DNA of 64,000 nucleotides from Conyzicola lurida (GTDB lineage: Bacteria > Actinomycetota > Actinomycetes > Actinomycetales > Microbacteriaceae). The notes below the pieces were generated by a model that saw only the letters and a program-made list of their open reading frames with translations, did no database searches and was not told the DNA's origin. The stretch is taken from assembly GCF_014204935.1 (NCBI RefSeq), contig NZ_JACHMJ010000001.1, positions 3,224,001 to 3,288,000 on the forward strand. The letters are read 5' to 3'. A program made the position numbers and the translations under genes. Shown here piece after piece: positions 1-9,004 of this stretch (the first letter of the stretch is position 1; each line of letters opens with the position of its first letter).

Positions 1-1
1 T

Positions 2-136
2 CCGGCGAATATCCAGGTCGTTCTCGGCACGACGACGATCTCGCGGGTGCGGGACTCGGCGCTCGGCTCCGACCTGCCGCTCACGCGCGAGGAGTGGTAC
101 CGCCTGTTCACGGCGGCGGGGCACTTGCTGCCGTAG
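2..136 (+). CDS. Aldo/keto reductase, C-terminal fragment (gene enters from left edge)
   Basis: The reading frame open from the left edge ends at TAG 134-136 and encodes 44 residues. The stretch with VVLGTTTISRVRDS followed by LTREEWYRLFTAAG matches the C-terminal end of YdhF-type aldo/keto reductases, where a phosphate-gripping G-(T/S)-x-x-x-x-RV segment precedes a conserved LTRExWF helix. The catalytic part lies outside the window, so substrate cannot be inferred. It converges on, and overlaps by 29 bp, the exporter gene on the other strand. Confidence 0.75.
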   Translation, partial: PANIQVVLGTTTISRVRDSALGSDLPLTREEWYRLFTAAGHLLP

Positions 137-1352
137 CCCGCCGCACCCGGAACGCCCACGCGTACGCCCCGAACGCGGCCGACGCCAGCACGAGCATGAT
201 CACCACGGTCGCGACCGGCGTCGCCACCCCGAAGAGTCCGGCGATCGGCGACGACACGGCCGCGAACACCATGTTCGACGCGCCGAGCAGCGACGCGGCG
301 GTGCCGGCGCGCAGGCCGTGCGGTTCGAGCACGAACGCCTGCGCGGCCGGCCCGACCATGCCGAACGAGGTCGTGAAGCAGAGCAGCGGCAGCAGGAACC
401 CGACGAAGCCCGCGCCGGGCAGCAGCAGCACGCTGAGCAGCAGGAGCGCGGCCGACAGCACGAGGGCGGTGAGCCCGACGAGCACGATGCGCTTCGGTGA
501 GTGCCGCCGCGACAGCCGCGCGCTCACCTGCGCGCCGACGATCATGAGCGCGCCGTGGCCGCCGAAGGTGATGGCGTACTCGGTGGCCGTGAGGCCGTAG
601 ACGTCCTGGAACAGGAACGCGCTCGAGGCCATGTACGTCATCATCCCGGCGAACATCAGCCCGCCGCCCACCACGCACGCCCGGAACACCGGCGAGCCGA
701 ACAGCACCCGGTAGTCGTCGCGCACCCCGGCACCCTCGCGCAGCGCACGCCGCGACGGCGGGTTCGTCTCCGAGCGCAGGAACACCGCGAACGCGAGCAC
801 GACGAGCAGCGCGCCGTAGGCGACCAGCACCCAGAACAGCCCGCGCCAGTCGACCACGCCGAGCAGCTGCGCGCCCAGCGCGGGCGACAGCACCACGAAG
901 AACCCGCTGATCACCGAGAGGTTGGCGACGAACCGCAGCATCGCCGCGCCCGAGACGGTGTCGCGCACCAGCGCGATGCCGATGACCGCACAGCCCGCGG
1001 CTCCCAGCCCCTGCCCGAAGCGGCTCACGATGAGCCACTCGATGGTCGGGGCGAGCGCGCACGAGACCGTGGCCGCCGTGTAGACGAGCAGCGCGACGGT
1101 GAGCGGCTTGGTGCGACCGACGGCGTCGGAGATCGGGCCCGCCGCGAGCTGCCCCAGCGCCATGCCGATGAACGCGCCGGTCAACGTGAACTGCACGAGC
1201 GCCGGGCTCGTGCCGAGCTCGTCCTGCAGCTGAGGGAACGCCGGCAGGTAGAGGTCCATCGTCAACGGCCAGATGGCCTGCAGCATGCCCAGCGACGCGA
1301 CGAACAGCAGACGACGCCGCGCGTCGCCCCGCATCCGGGAGGTCGCCGTCAT
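108..1352 (-). CDS. MFS multidrug exporter, Bcr/CflA family
   Basis: A 414-residue integral membrane protein with about 12 hydrophobic segments. The first segment carries the motif LYLPAFPQL, and loop 2-3 carries GPISDAVGRTKPL, the MFS signature (G-x-x-x-D-x-x-G-R-x-x). This combination with a Bcr-like N-terminus (MDLYLPAFP) is typical of Bcr/CflA proton-driven exporters of drugs, sulfonamide or small metabolites in the plasma membrane. Its ATG overlaps the stop of the upstream GH42 gene (ATGA), so the two are translationally coupled. That context allows a role in exporting sugars or glycosides, but this is inference; the substrate is unknown. Confidence 0.85.
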   Translation of the reverse strand: MTATSRMRGDARRRLLFVASLGMLQAIWPLTMDLYLPAFPQLQDELGTSPALVQFTLTGAFIGMALGQLAAGPISDAVGRTKPLTVALLVYTAATVSCALAPTIEWLIVSRFGQGLGAAGCAVIGIALVRDTVSGAAMLRFVANLSVISGFFVVLSPALGAQLLGVVDWRGLFWVLVAYGALLVVLAFAVFLRSETNPPSRRALREGAGVRDDYRVLFGSPVFRACVVGGGLMFAGMMTYMASSAFLFQDVYGLTATEYAITFGGHGALMIVGAQVSARLSRRHSPKRIVLVGLTALVLSAALLLLSVLLLPGAGFVGFLLPLLCFTTSFGMVGPAAQAFVLEPHGLRAGTAASLLGASNMVFAAVSSPIAGLFGVATPVATVVIMLVLASAAFGAYAWAFRVRRATAASAPPP

Positions 1353-3334
1353 TCGCCGTCCCGCAGCATCAGGTAGCCGAAGGGGGCCAGCGTGCCCGAC
1401 GGCACCTCGGCAGGCTCGGATGAGTGGTTGATCAGCGTCACGACATCTCCGCGGCGGGCCGCCTCGACCGTCTCGGGCAGATCGTCGACCACGGGCTGCA
1501 CGCCGGCGGCTGTGAAGACGTGGGCCAGAACGGAGCCACTCCCCGCGGCATCCGGAATCGTGGCCAGGTAGTACGCCCGACCCTCGCCGACCGCGTTGAC
1601 CGTGAACGCCGGCCGGCCGTCGAGGCGCCCGCCGACGAACGTGGCGAGCTCGGTCGCCCCGTCGAGGTGGATCTCTTCGGCGAGCAGCGTGCCGGTCGCC
1701 TCGACGGCGCCTTTAAGGGGAGCAAACATTTGGCCGGGGCCGGATGCCACGGGACCGGTCACCGAGGACTCCCCGGCGGACGACGGCCCGGCGCCGCTCC
1801 CGGCCGGAGGTACCAGCGCGCCGAAGTCTTCGAGCCAGATTCCCAGCGACGGGCCGAGCTGGGTGAGGTAGCCGCCCGCGCGGAAGGCGTCGTTCTCGTC
1901 GACGAGGTCGCTGAACGCGCCGATGAGCAGGTGGCCGCCGGCCTCGGCGAAGGCGAGCAGGTTCGCGGCGCCCTCGGCCGTCAGCAGGTAGAGCTGCGGC
2001 GCGACGACCACGGCGAACCCGGCGAGATCGCTGGTCGGCTGCACGAAATCGACCTGCACGTGCTGCCGGTGGGCGGCGGCGTGCCAGCGCTGCACGAGCG
2101 CGAGGTAGTCGAGCGGTACGGGGTGGTCGGGGTTGCCGATCGCCCACCAGTTGTCCCAGTCGAAGACGATCGCGACGCGGGAATCCCGGGACGCCGGCAG
2201 CGGGGGCAGCTCGCCGAGTTCGGCGCCGAGGGCGACGACCTCGCGCCAGGTGCGCGTGCGGGTCCCGGCCTGCGGCAGCATCGCCGAGTGGAACTTCTCG
2301 CTGCCCGCCCGCGACTGCCGCCACTGGAAGAACATGATGCCGTCGGCACCGCGCGCGACCGCCTGCGTGCTGAGCGCGGCCATCTGGCCGGGCGCCTTGG
2401 GCGCGTTCGTCGGCCGCCAGTTGAGTGCGTTGCTCGCCTGTTCCATCAGGATCCACGGGGTGTCCGGCTTGAACGAGCGCATCAGGTCGCGGGCGAACGC
2501 CGCGGCACGGAACGACTCCGGGTCGTTCGGATCGGGGTAGCAGTCGTCGGTGATGACGTCCATGTGCGGGGCCCACGACCAGTAGTCGGCCGGCGGGAAC
2601 GCGCCCATGAAGTTGGTGGTGACCGGCTGGGTCGCGCCCGCCGCCCGGATGATCTGCTTCTCCATCAGGTACAGCCCGAGCAGCGTGTCGGAGGTGTAGC
2701 GCTTGAAGTCGAGCTCGCCGGCCGGGTTACGGCTGTACGGCGCCTTGCGCGGCGGCACGATCTGCTCGAAGTCGGTGTAGCGCTGCGACCAGAAGTCGGT
2801 GCCCCACGCCGCGTTGAGCGCGTCGAGAGTCTGGTACTTCTCCCGCAGCCAGACACGGAAGGCGACGGCCGCGTTGTCGGAGTAGTCGTAGTTCACGTGG
2901 CAGCCGTACTCGTTGTTGACGTGCCACATGACAACGGCGGGATGACGCGCGTAGCGCTCCGCGAGCGCCGTCACGAGCGCGGCGGCGAGCCGACGGTAAT
3001 CGGGCGAGGCGGGCGCGAACTGCTGGCGTGATCCCGGCCAGTACGTTGCCCCGTTCTCGTCCTGCGGCAGCATCTGCGGATACGCGCTCGTCGCCCACGG
3101 AGGCGGCGAGGCGGTCGCGGTGGCGAGGTCGACCTGGATGCCGTTCGCGTGCAGCAGGTCGATGACCGTGTCGAGCCACTCGAAGTCGAACTCGCCCTCG
3201 GCGGGCTGGATGCGCGACCAGGAGAAGATGCCGAGGCTGACGAGGTTGACGCCCGCCTCGCGCATGAGTCGCACGTCATCGTGCCAGACGGCCTCGGGCC
3301 ACTGTTCGGGGTTGTAGTCGCCGCCGTAGTACAT
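1349..3334 (-). CDS. GH42 beta-galactosidase
   Basis: 661 residues, the usual GH42 length, with an AAGGAG ribosome site just before the ATG. It opens with GGDYNPEQWPE, the GH42 start of the TIM barrel. The acid/base is E142 in WHVNNEYG and the nucleophile E298 in WILMEQA. Trimerisation and C-terminal beta domains follow. There is no signal peptide, so it hydrolyses terminal beta-galactosides in the cytoplasm. The Cys cluster that binds zinc in some GH42 enzymes is absent here, unlike in the second GH42 gene at 33.5 kb. It lies downstream of a LacI regulator on the same strand and is coupled to the exporter. Confidence 0.92.
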   Translation of the reverse strand: MYYGGDYNPEQWPEAVWHDDVRLMREAGVNLVSLGIFSWSRIQPAEGEFDFEWLDTVIDLLHANGIQVDLATATASPPPWATSAYPQMLPQDENGATYWPGSRQQFAPASPDYRRLAAALVTALAERYARHPAVVMWHVNNEYGCHVNYDYSDNAAVAFRVWLREKYQTLDALNAAWGTDFWSQRYTDFEQIVPPRKAPYSRNPAGELDFKRYTSDTLLGLYLMEKQIIRAAGATQPVTTNFMGAFPPADYWSWAPHMDVITDDCYPDPNDPESFRAAAFARDLMRSFKPDTPWILMEQASNALNWRPTNAPKAPGQMAALSTQAVARGADGIMFFQWRQSRAGSEKFHSAMLPQAGTRTRTWREVVALGAELGELPPLPASRDSRVAIVFDWDNWWAIGNPDHPVPLDYLALVQRWHAAAHRQHVQVDFVQPTSDLAGFAVVVAPQLYLLTAEGAANLLAFAEAGGHLLIGAFSDLVDENDAFRAGGYLTQLGPSLGIWLEDFGALVPPAGSGAGPSSAGESSVTGPVASGPGQMFAPLKGAVEATGTLLAEEIHLDGATELATFVGGRLDGRPAFTVNAVGEGRAYYLATIPDAAGSGSVLAHVFTAAGVQPVVDDLPETVEAARRGDVVTLINHSSEPAEVPSGTLAPFGYLMLRDGE

Positions 3335-3392
3335 GGTTACTCTCCTTCGAGTCGGTGCAGGGGTGTGTGAGCCGGGGTGTCAGCAGGGGGTG

Positions 3393-4388
3393 TCAGCCGG
3401 CGGTCGAGGACCGCACGACGAGTTCGGGTTCGTAGACGATCGAGCGGTGTTCGGCGTCGCCGGCCAGCTGGTCGATCAGCAGGGTCGCCGCGGTGCTGCC
3501 CATGCGCTGGCTGGGTTGGCGCACCGAGGTGAGCGGAATGGCGGCGGCCGCCGAGAACACGATGTCGTCGTAGCCGACGATCGCGATGTCGTGCGGCACC
3601 CGGATGCCGGAACCGGTGAAGGCCTGCAGCAGTCCGAGCGCGACCATGTCGTTTGCGGCGAACACGGCGTCGGGGCGCTCGGCGGCGGGCAGCGCGGCGA
3701 TGCGTCGCCCGTAGGCGATACCGTCTTCGGCATTGAGGTGGGCGCTGATCTCCACCGACACCGTGGCGCCGGGCACCGCGCGCACCGCCTCGCGTAGCCC
3801 GTCGAGCCGGTCACGCATCTGGCGCACGCCGAGATCGGCGCCGATGAACCAGATGCGGCGTCGGCCGATCGCGAGCAGGTGTTCCCCCGCGAGCCGGCCC
3901 CCAACCACGTCGTCGGTCGACACGGAGGAGAAGGTGCGACGGTCGTCGACGCGGTCGATCAGCACGGCGGGGGTCCCGCGGCGGCGCAGTCCGTCGAGCT
4001 TGTCGAGCACGTCGCCCGACGGCACGATGAGCACGCCGTCGACGCGCTGCTTCTCGAACAGGTCGAGGAACCCGACCTCGCCCTCGGGCCGCGACGCGCT
4101 GTTGCCGAGCAGCACCGAATAGCCGGCGTCTCTCGCGGCCTGCTCGACGCCGGTCGCGACATCCGTGAAAAAGGGGTTGCTGATGTTGATGACGGCGAGG
4201 CCGATGAGGGTGCTGCGGCCGGTACGGAGCTGGCGGGCGGCGTCGTTGCGCACGAAGCCGAGCTGGTCGATCGCCCGTAACACCCGGTCGACCGAGTCTG
4301 CCGAGACGCGCTCGGGGCGGTTGAGCACGTTCGACACGGTGCTCATCGAGACTCCGGCGAGCGCCGCGACGTCTTTGATGCTGGACAC
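3393..4388 (-). CDS. LacI-family transcriptional regulator
   Basis: 331 residues: an N-terminal helix-turn-helix (SIKDVAALAGVSMSTVSNVLN), the hinge helix region (AARQLRTGRS), then a periplasmic-binding-protein-like sugar-sensing domain (GLAVINISNPFF to the C-terminus). The first possible GTG (4392-4394) sits inside the ribosome site AAAGGAG, so the second GTG (4386-4388), five bases after it, is the better start. It is directly upstream of the GH42 gene and divergent from a serine hydrolase gene, so it probably controls both in response to a galactoside. The effector is inferred only from context. Confidence 0.9.
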   Translation of the reverse strand: MSSIKDVAALAGVSMSTVSNVLNRPERVSADSVDRVLRAIDQLGFVRNDAARQLRTGRSTLIGLAVINISNPFFTDVATGVEQAARDAGYSVLLGNSASRPEGEVGFLDLFEKQRVDGVLIVPSGDVLDKLDGLRRRGTPAVLIDRVDDRRTFSSVSTDDVVGGRLAGEHLLAIGRRRIWFIGADLGVRQMRDRLDGLREAVRAVPGATVSVEISAHLNAEDGIAYGRRIAALPAAERPDAVFAANDMVALGLLQAFTGSGIRVPHDIAIVGYDDIVFSAAAAIPLTSVRQPSQRMGSTAATLLIDQLAGDAEHRSIVYEPELVVRSSTAG

Positions 4389-4398
4389 CCGCACTCCT

Positions 4399-4468
4399 TT
4401 GCAACGATTTACACGACGGGGACGAATGACACCTTAGCAAGGCGCGGCCGCTTTGTGTATCGTTGCAA
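4399..4468. promoter_or_regulatory. Divergent control region with inverted TTGCAACGAT / ATCGTTGCAA
   Basis: Between the lacI gene and the serine hydrolase gene, TTGCAACGAT (4399-4408) is mirrored by ATCGTTGCAA (4459-4468). The match extends to TTGCAACGATTTACAC against GTGTATCGTTGCAA. Each copy abuts one of the two start codons, and each has the central CG typical of LacI-family operators. They are probably binding sites of the adjacent regulator. The hydrolase ATG follows three bases after the second copy without a visible ribosome site, which suggests a very short or absent leader. Confidence 0.5.
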
Positions 4469-4470
4469 TC

Positions 4471-5460
4471 ATGAGCAACGAGGCTGGCGGGGCAGATTTC
4501 GGCGGGGCATTCGACTGGGCAGCACGGCAGGTGAGCGACGGCATCCTGCCCACGGCGGTGCTCGGTATCGCCACGTCGAAAGGTGTGGTGGATGTCGCGG
4601 CTGTCGGCCGCACCGACGCCCGGGTCGCGCAGACTGACGACCACTACCCGCTCTTCTCCATCACCAAACCGCTCGTCGGGCTCACCGCCCTTCGCGCAGT
4701 GGAACGCGGACTGCTCGCCCTCGACACACCTTTGCAGTCGGCGCTGCCCGAGTTCGGCCGCCGGGACGTCACCCTCACCCACCTGCTCAGCCACACCTCG
4801 GGCATCACCGAGCCGCCCATGGACGCCCCCGACCTGCGCGGCGCACTCGTGCGCGGCGGCGAGGACTTCGCGGCCGGAACCATGACGCGCTACTCGACCC
4901 TGGCCTTCGAGGGCGTCGCCGCGCTCGTCGAGCACGCGACGGGCGAATCGCTCGACGCCTCCCTCGCGTCCCTGTCCCGCGACGCCGGGATGCCCGGCCT
5001 GACCTTCGACCGCGACTGCGACCCCGTGCCGGTCGTGGACGCGGCAGCGGAGGGTCTCGACTACGAGCGGTTCGCCGGACTGCGTCATCCGGGCGCCGGC
5101 CTCTTCGCGACGGTCGCTGACCTGCTCTCCCTCGGCAGCGTGCTGCTGCGCGACGACGGGGCGGTGGTGCACCCGTCGACGCGCTCCGCGATGCTGCGCC
5201 CGCTCACGGCAGGGCTGCCGAAGCTGGAGCCATACATCGCGTCGCGCGGCCAGGACTGGGGCCTCGGCTGGAACCTGCGGCACTCGGCACCCGGGCTGCT
5301 CGAACGCGGCGTCTTCGGCCACGGCGGCTGGGCCGGAACGCAGTTCTGGGTCTACCCCGAGCGCGACCTGTGCTTCGTCCTGCTCACCAACGTGGCGAGC
5401 CCCGACCGGCTGGGCCACAACCCCGACACGCTGTTCAACGCGGTGGCCGCGGCCCGCTGA
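4471..5460 (+). CDS. Serine hydrolase, class C beta-lactamase-like family
   Basis: 329 residues with the three marks of the penicillin-binding/beta-lactamase fold: SITK (nucleophile S63, K66), YST with Y141, and a third box GHGGW with H284. There is no signal peptide, so it is probably a cytoplasmic esterase or peptidase rather than a secreted antibiotic-resistance enzyme. Translation could begin at TTG 4453, but that would include the operator, so ATG 4471 is preferred. It is divergent from the LacI gene and shares its control region, which suggests hydrolysis of an ester or amide linked to the same substrate. True substrate unknown. Confidence 0.8.
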   Translation: MSNEAGGADFGGAFDWAARQVSDGILPTAVLGIATSKGVVDVAAVGRTDARVAQTDDHYPLFSITKPLVGLTALRAVERGLLALDTPLQSALPEFGRRDVTLTHLLSHTSGITEPPMDAPDLRGALVRGGEDFAAGTMTRYSTLAFEGVAALVEHATGESLDASLASLSRDAGMPGLTFDRDCDPVPVVDAAAEGLDYERFAGLRHPGAGLFATVADLLSLGSVLLRDDGAVVHPSTRSAMLRPLTAGLPKLEPYIASRGQDWGLGWNLRHSAPGLLERGVFGHGGWAGTQFWVYPERDLCFVLLTNVASPDRLGHNPDTLFNAVAAAR

Positions 5461-5489
5461 CGCTCCGGCCTCCCCTCATCACCGCCGAT

Positions 5490-5566
5490 CGACAGGATGC
5501 GGCGGCCGACGCGCCGCCGATCGTCCTGTCGAGCGTGCGAACGGGCGATTTCGTCCTGTCGGGCGG
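5490..5566 (+). repeat. 77-bp GACAGGA intergenic repeat, copy A
   Basis: Starts CGACAGGATG, then has CGTCCTGTCGAGCG and ends CGTCCTGTCGGGCGG: one forward and two inverted GACAGGA boxes. It aligns along its full length with copies at 22922-22999 (reverse), 44329-44407 and 54302-54378. It sits between convergent genes. Confidence 0.8.
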
Positions 5567-5582
5567 GCCGCGGCGCGCTGAG

Positions 5583-6392
5583 CTACCGCGCGAACCGCGC
5601 GATCACGTCGAGGGTTCGCAGCGCGCCGGGCAACCCGGGGGTGTTGAGATGCCCGTGCAGCACGCCGGGCTCGAGGTACTCCTCGACGGGAACACCGGCC
5701 GCGCGCAGGCGGCGGCCCGCATCCCGAGCCGAGGTCAGCAGGTCGTCGTATTCGGCGCCGATCACGAGGGTGCGCGGCAGCCCGGCGAACTCGGCGGTGC
5801 CCGGGTAGGCGAGCGGCGGCGGATCGTCGGCGCTCTCGCCGAGGTAGAACTCGGCCATCGCCCGCATCTTCTCGGGGGTGAACCGCGCCGACTCGGGCAA
5901 CGGTGCCATGCGGTCGACGAGGTCGGATGGCGCTGCCGGATGCTCCACGTGCAGATACGGGTAGGCGAGCACGAGGGCCTCCACGCGTGCCGAACCCCGC
6001 AGCGTCAACGCCGCGGCGAGCGCGAGGTTGCCCCCGGCACTCGTTCCGCCGAGCACGACCGGCGCGTCGAGAGCCGACACCACCGCGACCACATCGTCGA
6101 GTCCGGCCGGGAACGCCGCGAGCCAGTACCCCACCGAGATGACCCGCACCCCGGCGCGGGCCACCAGCTCGCGCGCCACGGTATCGGCCTCGGGCATATC
6201 GAGGTCGCCCGCCGAGAACCCGCCGCCGTGCAGCCAGACGAGGGTGTGGCCGTCGACGCCGTAGGAGCGTACCGGCACCCCGGCGATCGTCGACGAGACG
6301 ACGACGCACGACGGCGCCGCGTAGTCGCCCACCGGCTCCGCCATCGAGACGCCGGAGGCGAGCCGCTCGACGTAGACGGGGTCGAGACTCAC
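5583..6392 (-). CDS. Alpha/beta hydrolase (hormone-sensitive-lipase type)
   Basis: 269 residues from a GTG that overlaps the previous stop (GTGA). The oxyanion-hole motif is HGGGF at 55-59, the nucleophile S118 in GGTSAGGN, the acid D216 or D217 in IGAEYDD, and the base H246 in VLHGH. That is a complete esterase triad of the HSL family. It is the last gene of the ABC importer operon and is cytoplasmic. Removing acyl esters (for example acetyl groups) from the imported sugar would fit, but the substrate is not shown by sequence. Confidence 0.85.
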   Translation of the reverse strand: MSLDPVYVERLASGVSMAEPVGDYAAPSCVVVSSTIAGVPVRSYGVDGHTLVWLHGGGFSAGDLDMPEADTVARELVARAGVRVISVGYWLAAFPAGLDDVVAVVSALDAPVVLGGTSAGGNLALAAALTLRGSARVEALVLAYPYLHVEHPAAPSDLVDRMAPLPESARFTPEKMRAMAEFYLGESADDPPPLAYPGTAEFAGLPRTLVIGAEYDDLLTSARDAGRRLRAAGVPVEEYLEPGVLHGHLNTPGLPGALRTLDVIARFAR

Positions 6393-7075
6393 TGTCCGGT
6401 GTCGCCGTGGCCCCGCCGCGCCCGCTCGGGGATCGCGACGATGGCGAGCACCACGCAGCCGAGCGCCGGAACGATCAGCGGCGCGAGCTGCCAGGTGACG
6501 ATCACGGCGAAGACGCCGGTGGCGACCGTGTAGGCGGCACCGGCCGGGTCGCTGCGCACGACGCCGGGAACCAGGGCGATGGACCGGCGCCACCCGCGGT
6601 CGGCGGTCCAGAGTCCCGCGGAGGTGAAGAGGGCGAGGCCGACGGCCGCGAGCCCGATCCACCCGACCGCGGCGATAACCGGCCCTCCGGGCAGCGCACC
6701 AGAGTTCGCCAGGTCGATGTCGAGCAGAAGCACGAGCACCAGGACGATGCTCGCGACGGCGACGACCGCGCCGCCGAGGAATGCAGCCTTGAACTGGCGC
6801 CAGGCCGAGTCGAACGTGGTCTCTTCGGCCAGCAGGTAGCGGCGCATGTGGCCGACCCCGGCGGCGAGCGCCGCCGGCAGCGTGATGAGGGGCAGCGACG
6901 CGAGGGAGACGAGCATTCCGACGGCGAGCACCTCCCCCAGCAGCCCGAACCAGTTCTTGGCGCCGGGGAAGCGCGCCGGCGGCACGTCCTCGCGCACGGG
7001 ACCGCTGCCGGAAGCGGCCGCGCGTCGCGCGTCGCTCGCGGCGCGGCGCCCGCGCTTGTCCGTCACGAGGGTCAC
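6389..7075 (-). CDS. YesL-like (DUF624-type) membrane protein
   Basis: 228 residues from a GTG overlapping the permease stop (GTGA), with about five hydrophobic segments after a basic, Ala-rich cytoplasmic N-terminus of about 40 residues. A stretch with NWFGLLGEVLAVGMLVSLAS, then SLPLITLPAAL and later FDSAWRQFKAAFL resembles YesL/DUF624 proteins. Those are commonly encoded with MalF/MalG sugar permeases; their function is not established. The overlap on both sides places it between importer and hydrolase in one operon, so an accessory role in sugar uptake is the simplest idea. Confidence 0.65.
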   Translation of the reverse strand: MTLVTDKRGRRAASDARRAAASGSGPVREDVPPARFPGAKNWFGLLGEVLAVGMLVSLASLPLITLPAALAAGVGHMRRYLLAEETTFDSAWRQFKAAFLGGAVVAVASIVLVLVLLLDIDLANSGALPGGPVIAAVGWIGLAAVGLALFTSAGLWTADRGWRRSIALVPGVVRSDPAGAAYTVATGVFAVIVTWQLAPLIVPALGCVVLAIVAIPERARRGHGDTGQ

Positions 7076-7983
7076 CCCTTGAGTCCCTGCGTCGCGACAC
7101 CCTCGACGAGGAACCGCTGGAACACGATGAAGAAGATCAGGATCGGCAGGAGGGCGAGGAACGACACGGCGACCGTGGCCCCGTAGTCAGACGTGGATGT
7201 CGCGTCGTTGTACAACCGCAGCGCGATGGGCAGCGGGTACTTCTCGGGCGAGTTCACGTAGAGCAACGGGCCGAGGAAGTCGTTCCACGTCCAGATGAAC
7301 GCGAAGATCGCGCTCGTGATCAACGCGGGCCGGATCAGGGGAAGGATGATCGAGAAGAAGATCCTGATGTGGCCGGCACCGTCGATACGGGCCGCTTCGT
7401 CCATGTCGCGCGGGATGTTGCGGATGAACTGCACGATCAGGAAGACGAAGAACGCCTCGGTCGCGAGGAATTTCGGCAGGATCAGCGGCACGTAGGTGTC
7501 GATCAGGTCGAGCTTCTGGAACATGATGTACTGCGGGATGATGATGACGTGGAACGGCAGGAGCAGCGTTCCGATCATCGCGGCGAAGAAGATGCCGACG
7601 CCCTTGAACTTGATGCGCGCGAACGCGTAGGCCGCCAACGCCGACGACGCCAGGACTCCGATGACCGCCAGCACCGCGATCAGCAGCGAGTTGGCGAAGA
7701 ACCGCCAGAGCGGGATGCCGGCGATGCCGTCGAGCACCTTCAGGTAGTTGTTGATCGTCGGGTTGTCGGGGATCAGACCCGGGTTCTGGCCGAACTCGGC
7801 CGAGGGCTTGAAGGTCGAGAAGACCAGCCAGACGAGCGGGTACAGGATGACGGCGGTGGTCACGATCAGCACGGCGAACCAGATCACGGTGTTGACGGTG
7901 CCGCGCTTGACCTTCTTGCGCTTGGGTGCGGGGTTGAGCTGGCCCTCGAGCAGCTCCGCGCGGTCGACTTCGATGGTGCTCAT
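7072..7983 (-). CDS. Carbohydrate ABC transporter permease, MalG type
   Basis: 303 residues with six transmembrane segments and the ATPase-contact loop EAARIDGAGHIRIFFSIILP (EAA motif, E-A-A-x-x-D-G-A). The C-terminus ends QRFLVEGVATQGLKG, typical of MalG-like permeases. The ATG overlaps the stop of the MalF-type partner. No ATP-binding subunit is encoded here, so a shared ATPase (MsiK-like, as known in actinobacteria) is probably used. The substrate is likely the sugar handled by the surrounding regulon. Confidence 0.93.
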   Translation of the reverse strand: MSTIEVDRAELLEGQLNPAPKRKKVKRGTVNTVIWFAVLIVTTAVILYPLVWLVFSTFKPSAEFGQNPGLIPDNPTINNYLKVLDGIAGIPLWRFFANSLLIAVLAVIGVLASSALAAYAFARIKFKGVGIFFAAMIGTLLLPFHVIIIPQYIMFQKLDLIDTYVPLILPKFLATEAFFVFLIVQFIRNIPRDMDEAARIDGAGHIRIFFSIILPLIRPALITSAIFAFIWTWNDFLGPLLYVNSPEKYPLPIALRLYNDATSTSDYGATVAVSFLALLPILIFFIVFQRFLVEGVATQGLKG

Positions 7984-8978
7984 TTGCTCTCTCCTGCGTA
8001 GTGGACCCAGCGGTTCGAGGTGCGGAACAGGACGAACGCGATGATGGCGACGACGATCAGGAGCACCCACGCCATAGCGGCCGCGTATCCCATCTGCCCG
8101 TCGGCGAATCCTCGCTTGTAGAGGTACAGGGTGTAGAAGTTCGTCATGCCGGCGGGGCCGCCCGAGCCGTTGGAGATGATGAACGCGGAGGAGAAGACCT
8201 GGAACGCGTTGATGGTCTCGAGCAGCAGGTTGAAGAAGATCACCGAGCTCAGCATCGGCAGGGTGACGGACTTGAACTTGCGCACCGGTCCGGCACCGTC
8301 GACAGAGGCGGCTTCGTAGAGCTCCTGGGGTATCTGCTTGAGGCCGGCGAGGAAGATGACCATCGGGGCGCCGAACTGCCACACCGCGAGCAGGATCATC
8401 ATCGGCAGGACGAGCGAGATGTTCCCCACCCAGCCGCCGATGTTGATTCCGAAGATGCTCAGCGAGGAGTCGACCGGGCCGCCGGAGGAGAACATCGCGC
8501 GCCAGACGATCGCGACGGATACCGACGCACCGATCAGCGACGGAGCGTAGAACGACGAGCGGAAGAATCCGGAGCCCTTGTTGCGGTAGTTGAGGAGCAT
8601 CGCGACTCCGAGCGCCGCCGCCAGCTTCACCGGGGTGCCGACGAGCACGTAGATCAGGGTGATCTGGACGGACTGCATGAACTGCGGGTCCTGGGTGAAC
8701 ATCCGCACGTAGTTGTCGAAACCGACGAACTGGGGATCGGAGAACAGGTTGTACTTCGTGAACGACAAGTAGAGCGAGTAGATCATCGGGCCGAGGGTGA
8801 GCCCCAGGAAACCGATCATCCACGGGAGCAGGAAGCTGTAGCCAGCAACGTTCTCTCGGCGGTTCGCCTTGAGGCGCCCCGGGGTCGGGCTCGTCTTTCG
8901 CGAGTCGTCAGACGAACCGGAACTCGTCCCGGTGGCGGTGCTCGGCTGCGTCACTGCAGCCTCTTGTGCGATTGACAC
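7980..8978 (-). CDS. Carbohydrate ABC transporter permease, MalF type
   Basis: 332 residues from GTG, with a hydrophilic N-terminal tail of about 45 residues rich in Ser/Thr, then six membrane segments (first begins GYSFLLPWMIGFLGL). The EAA loop is ELYEAASVDGAGPVRKFKSV. It pairs with the MalG-type permease through a 4-bp overlap and lies 64 bp downstream of the binding lipoprotein gene. It forms the membrane channel of the importer. Confidence 0.93.
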   Translation of the reverse strand: MSIAQEAAVTQPSTATGTSSGSSDDSRKTSPTPGRLKANRRENVAGYSFLLPWMIGFLGLTLGPMIYSLYLSFTKYNLFSDPQFVGFDNYVRMFTQDPQFMQSVQITLIYVLVGTPVKLAAALGVAMLLNYRNKGSGFFRSSFYAPSLIGASVSVAIVWRAMFSSGGPVDSSLSIFGINIGGWVGNISLVLPMMILLAVWQFGAPMVIFLAGLKQIPQELYEAASVDGAGPVRKFKSVTLPMLSSVIFFNLLLETINAFQVFSSAFIISNGSGGPAGMTNFYTLYLYKRGFADGQMGYAAAMAWVLLIVVAIIAFVLFRTSNRWVHYAGESK

Positions 8979-9004
8979 GTGATTCTCCGATCAGTGAGAC
9001 GAAT

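Noticed and set aside
4471-5460. Antibiotic-resistance beta-lactamase
   Set aside because: The SxxK, Y and HGG boxes are present, but there is no signal peptide and the context is sugar metabolism; the fold is shared by many esterases.
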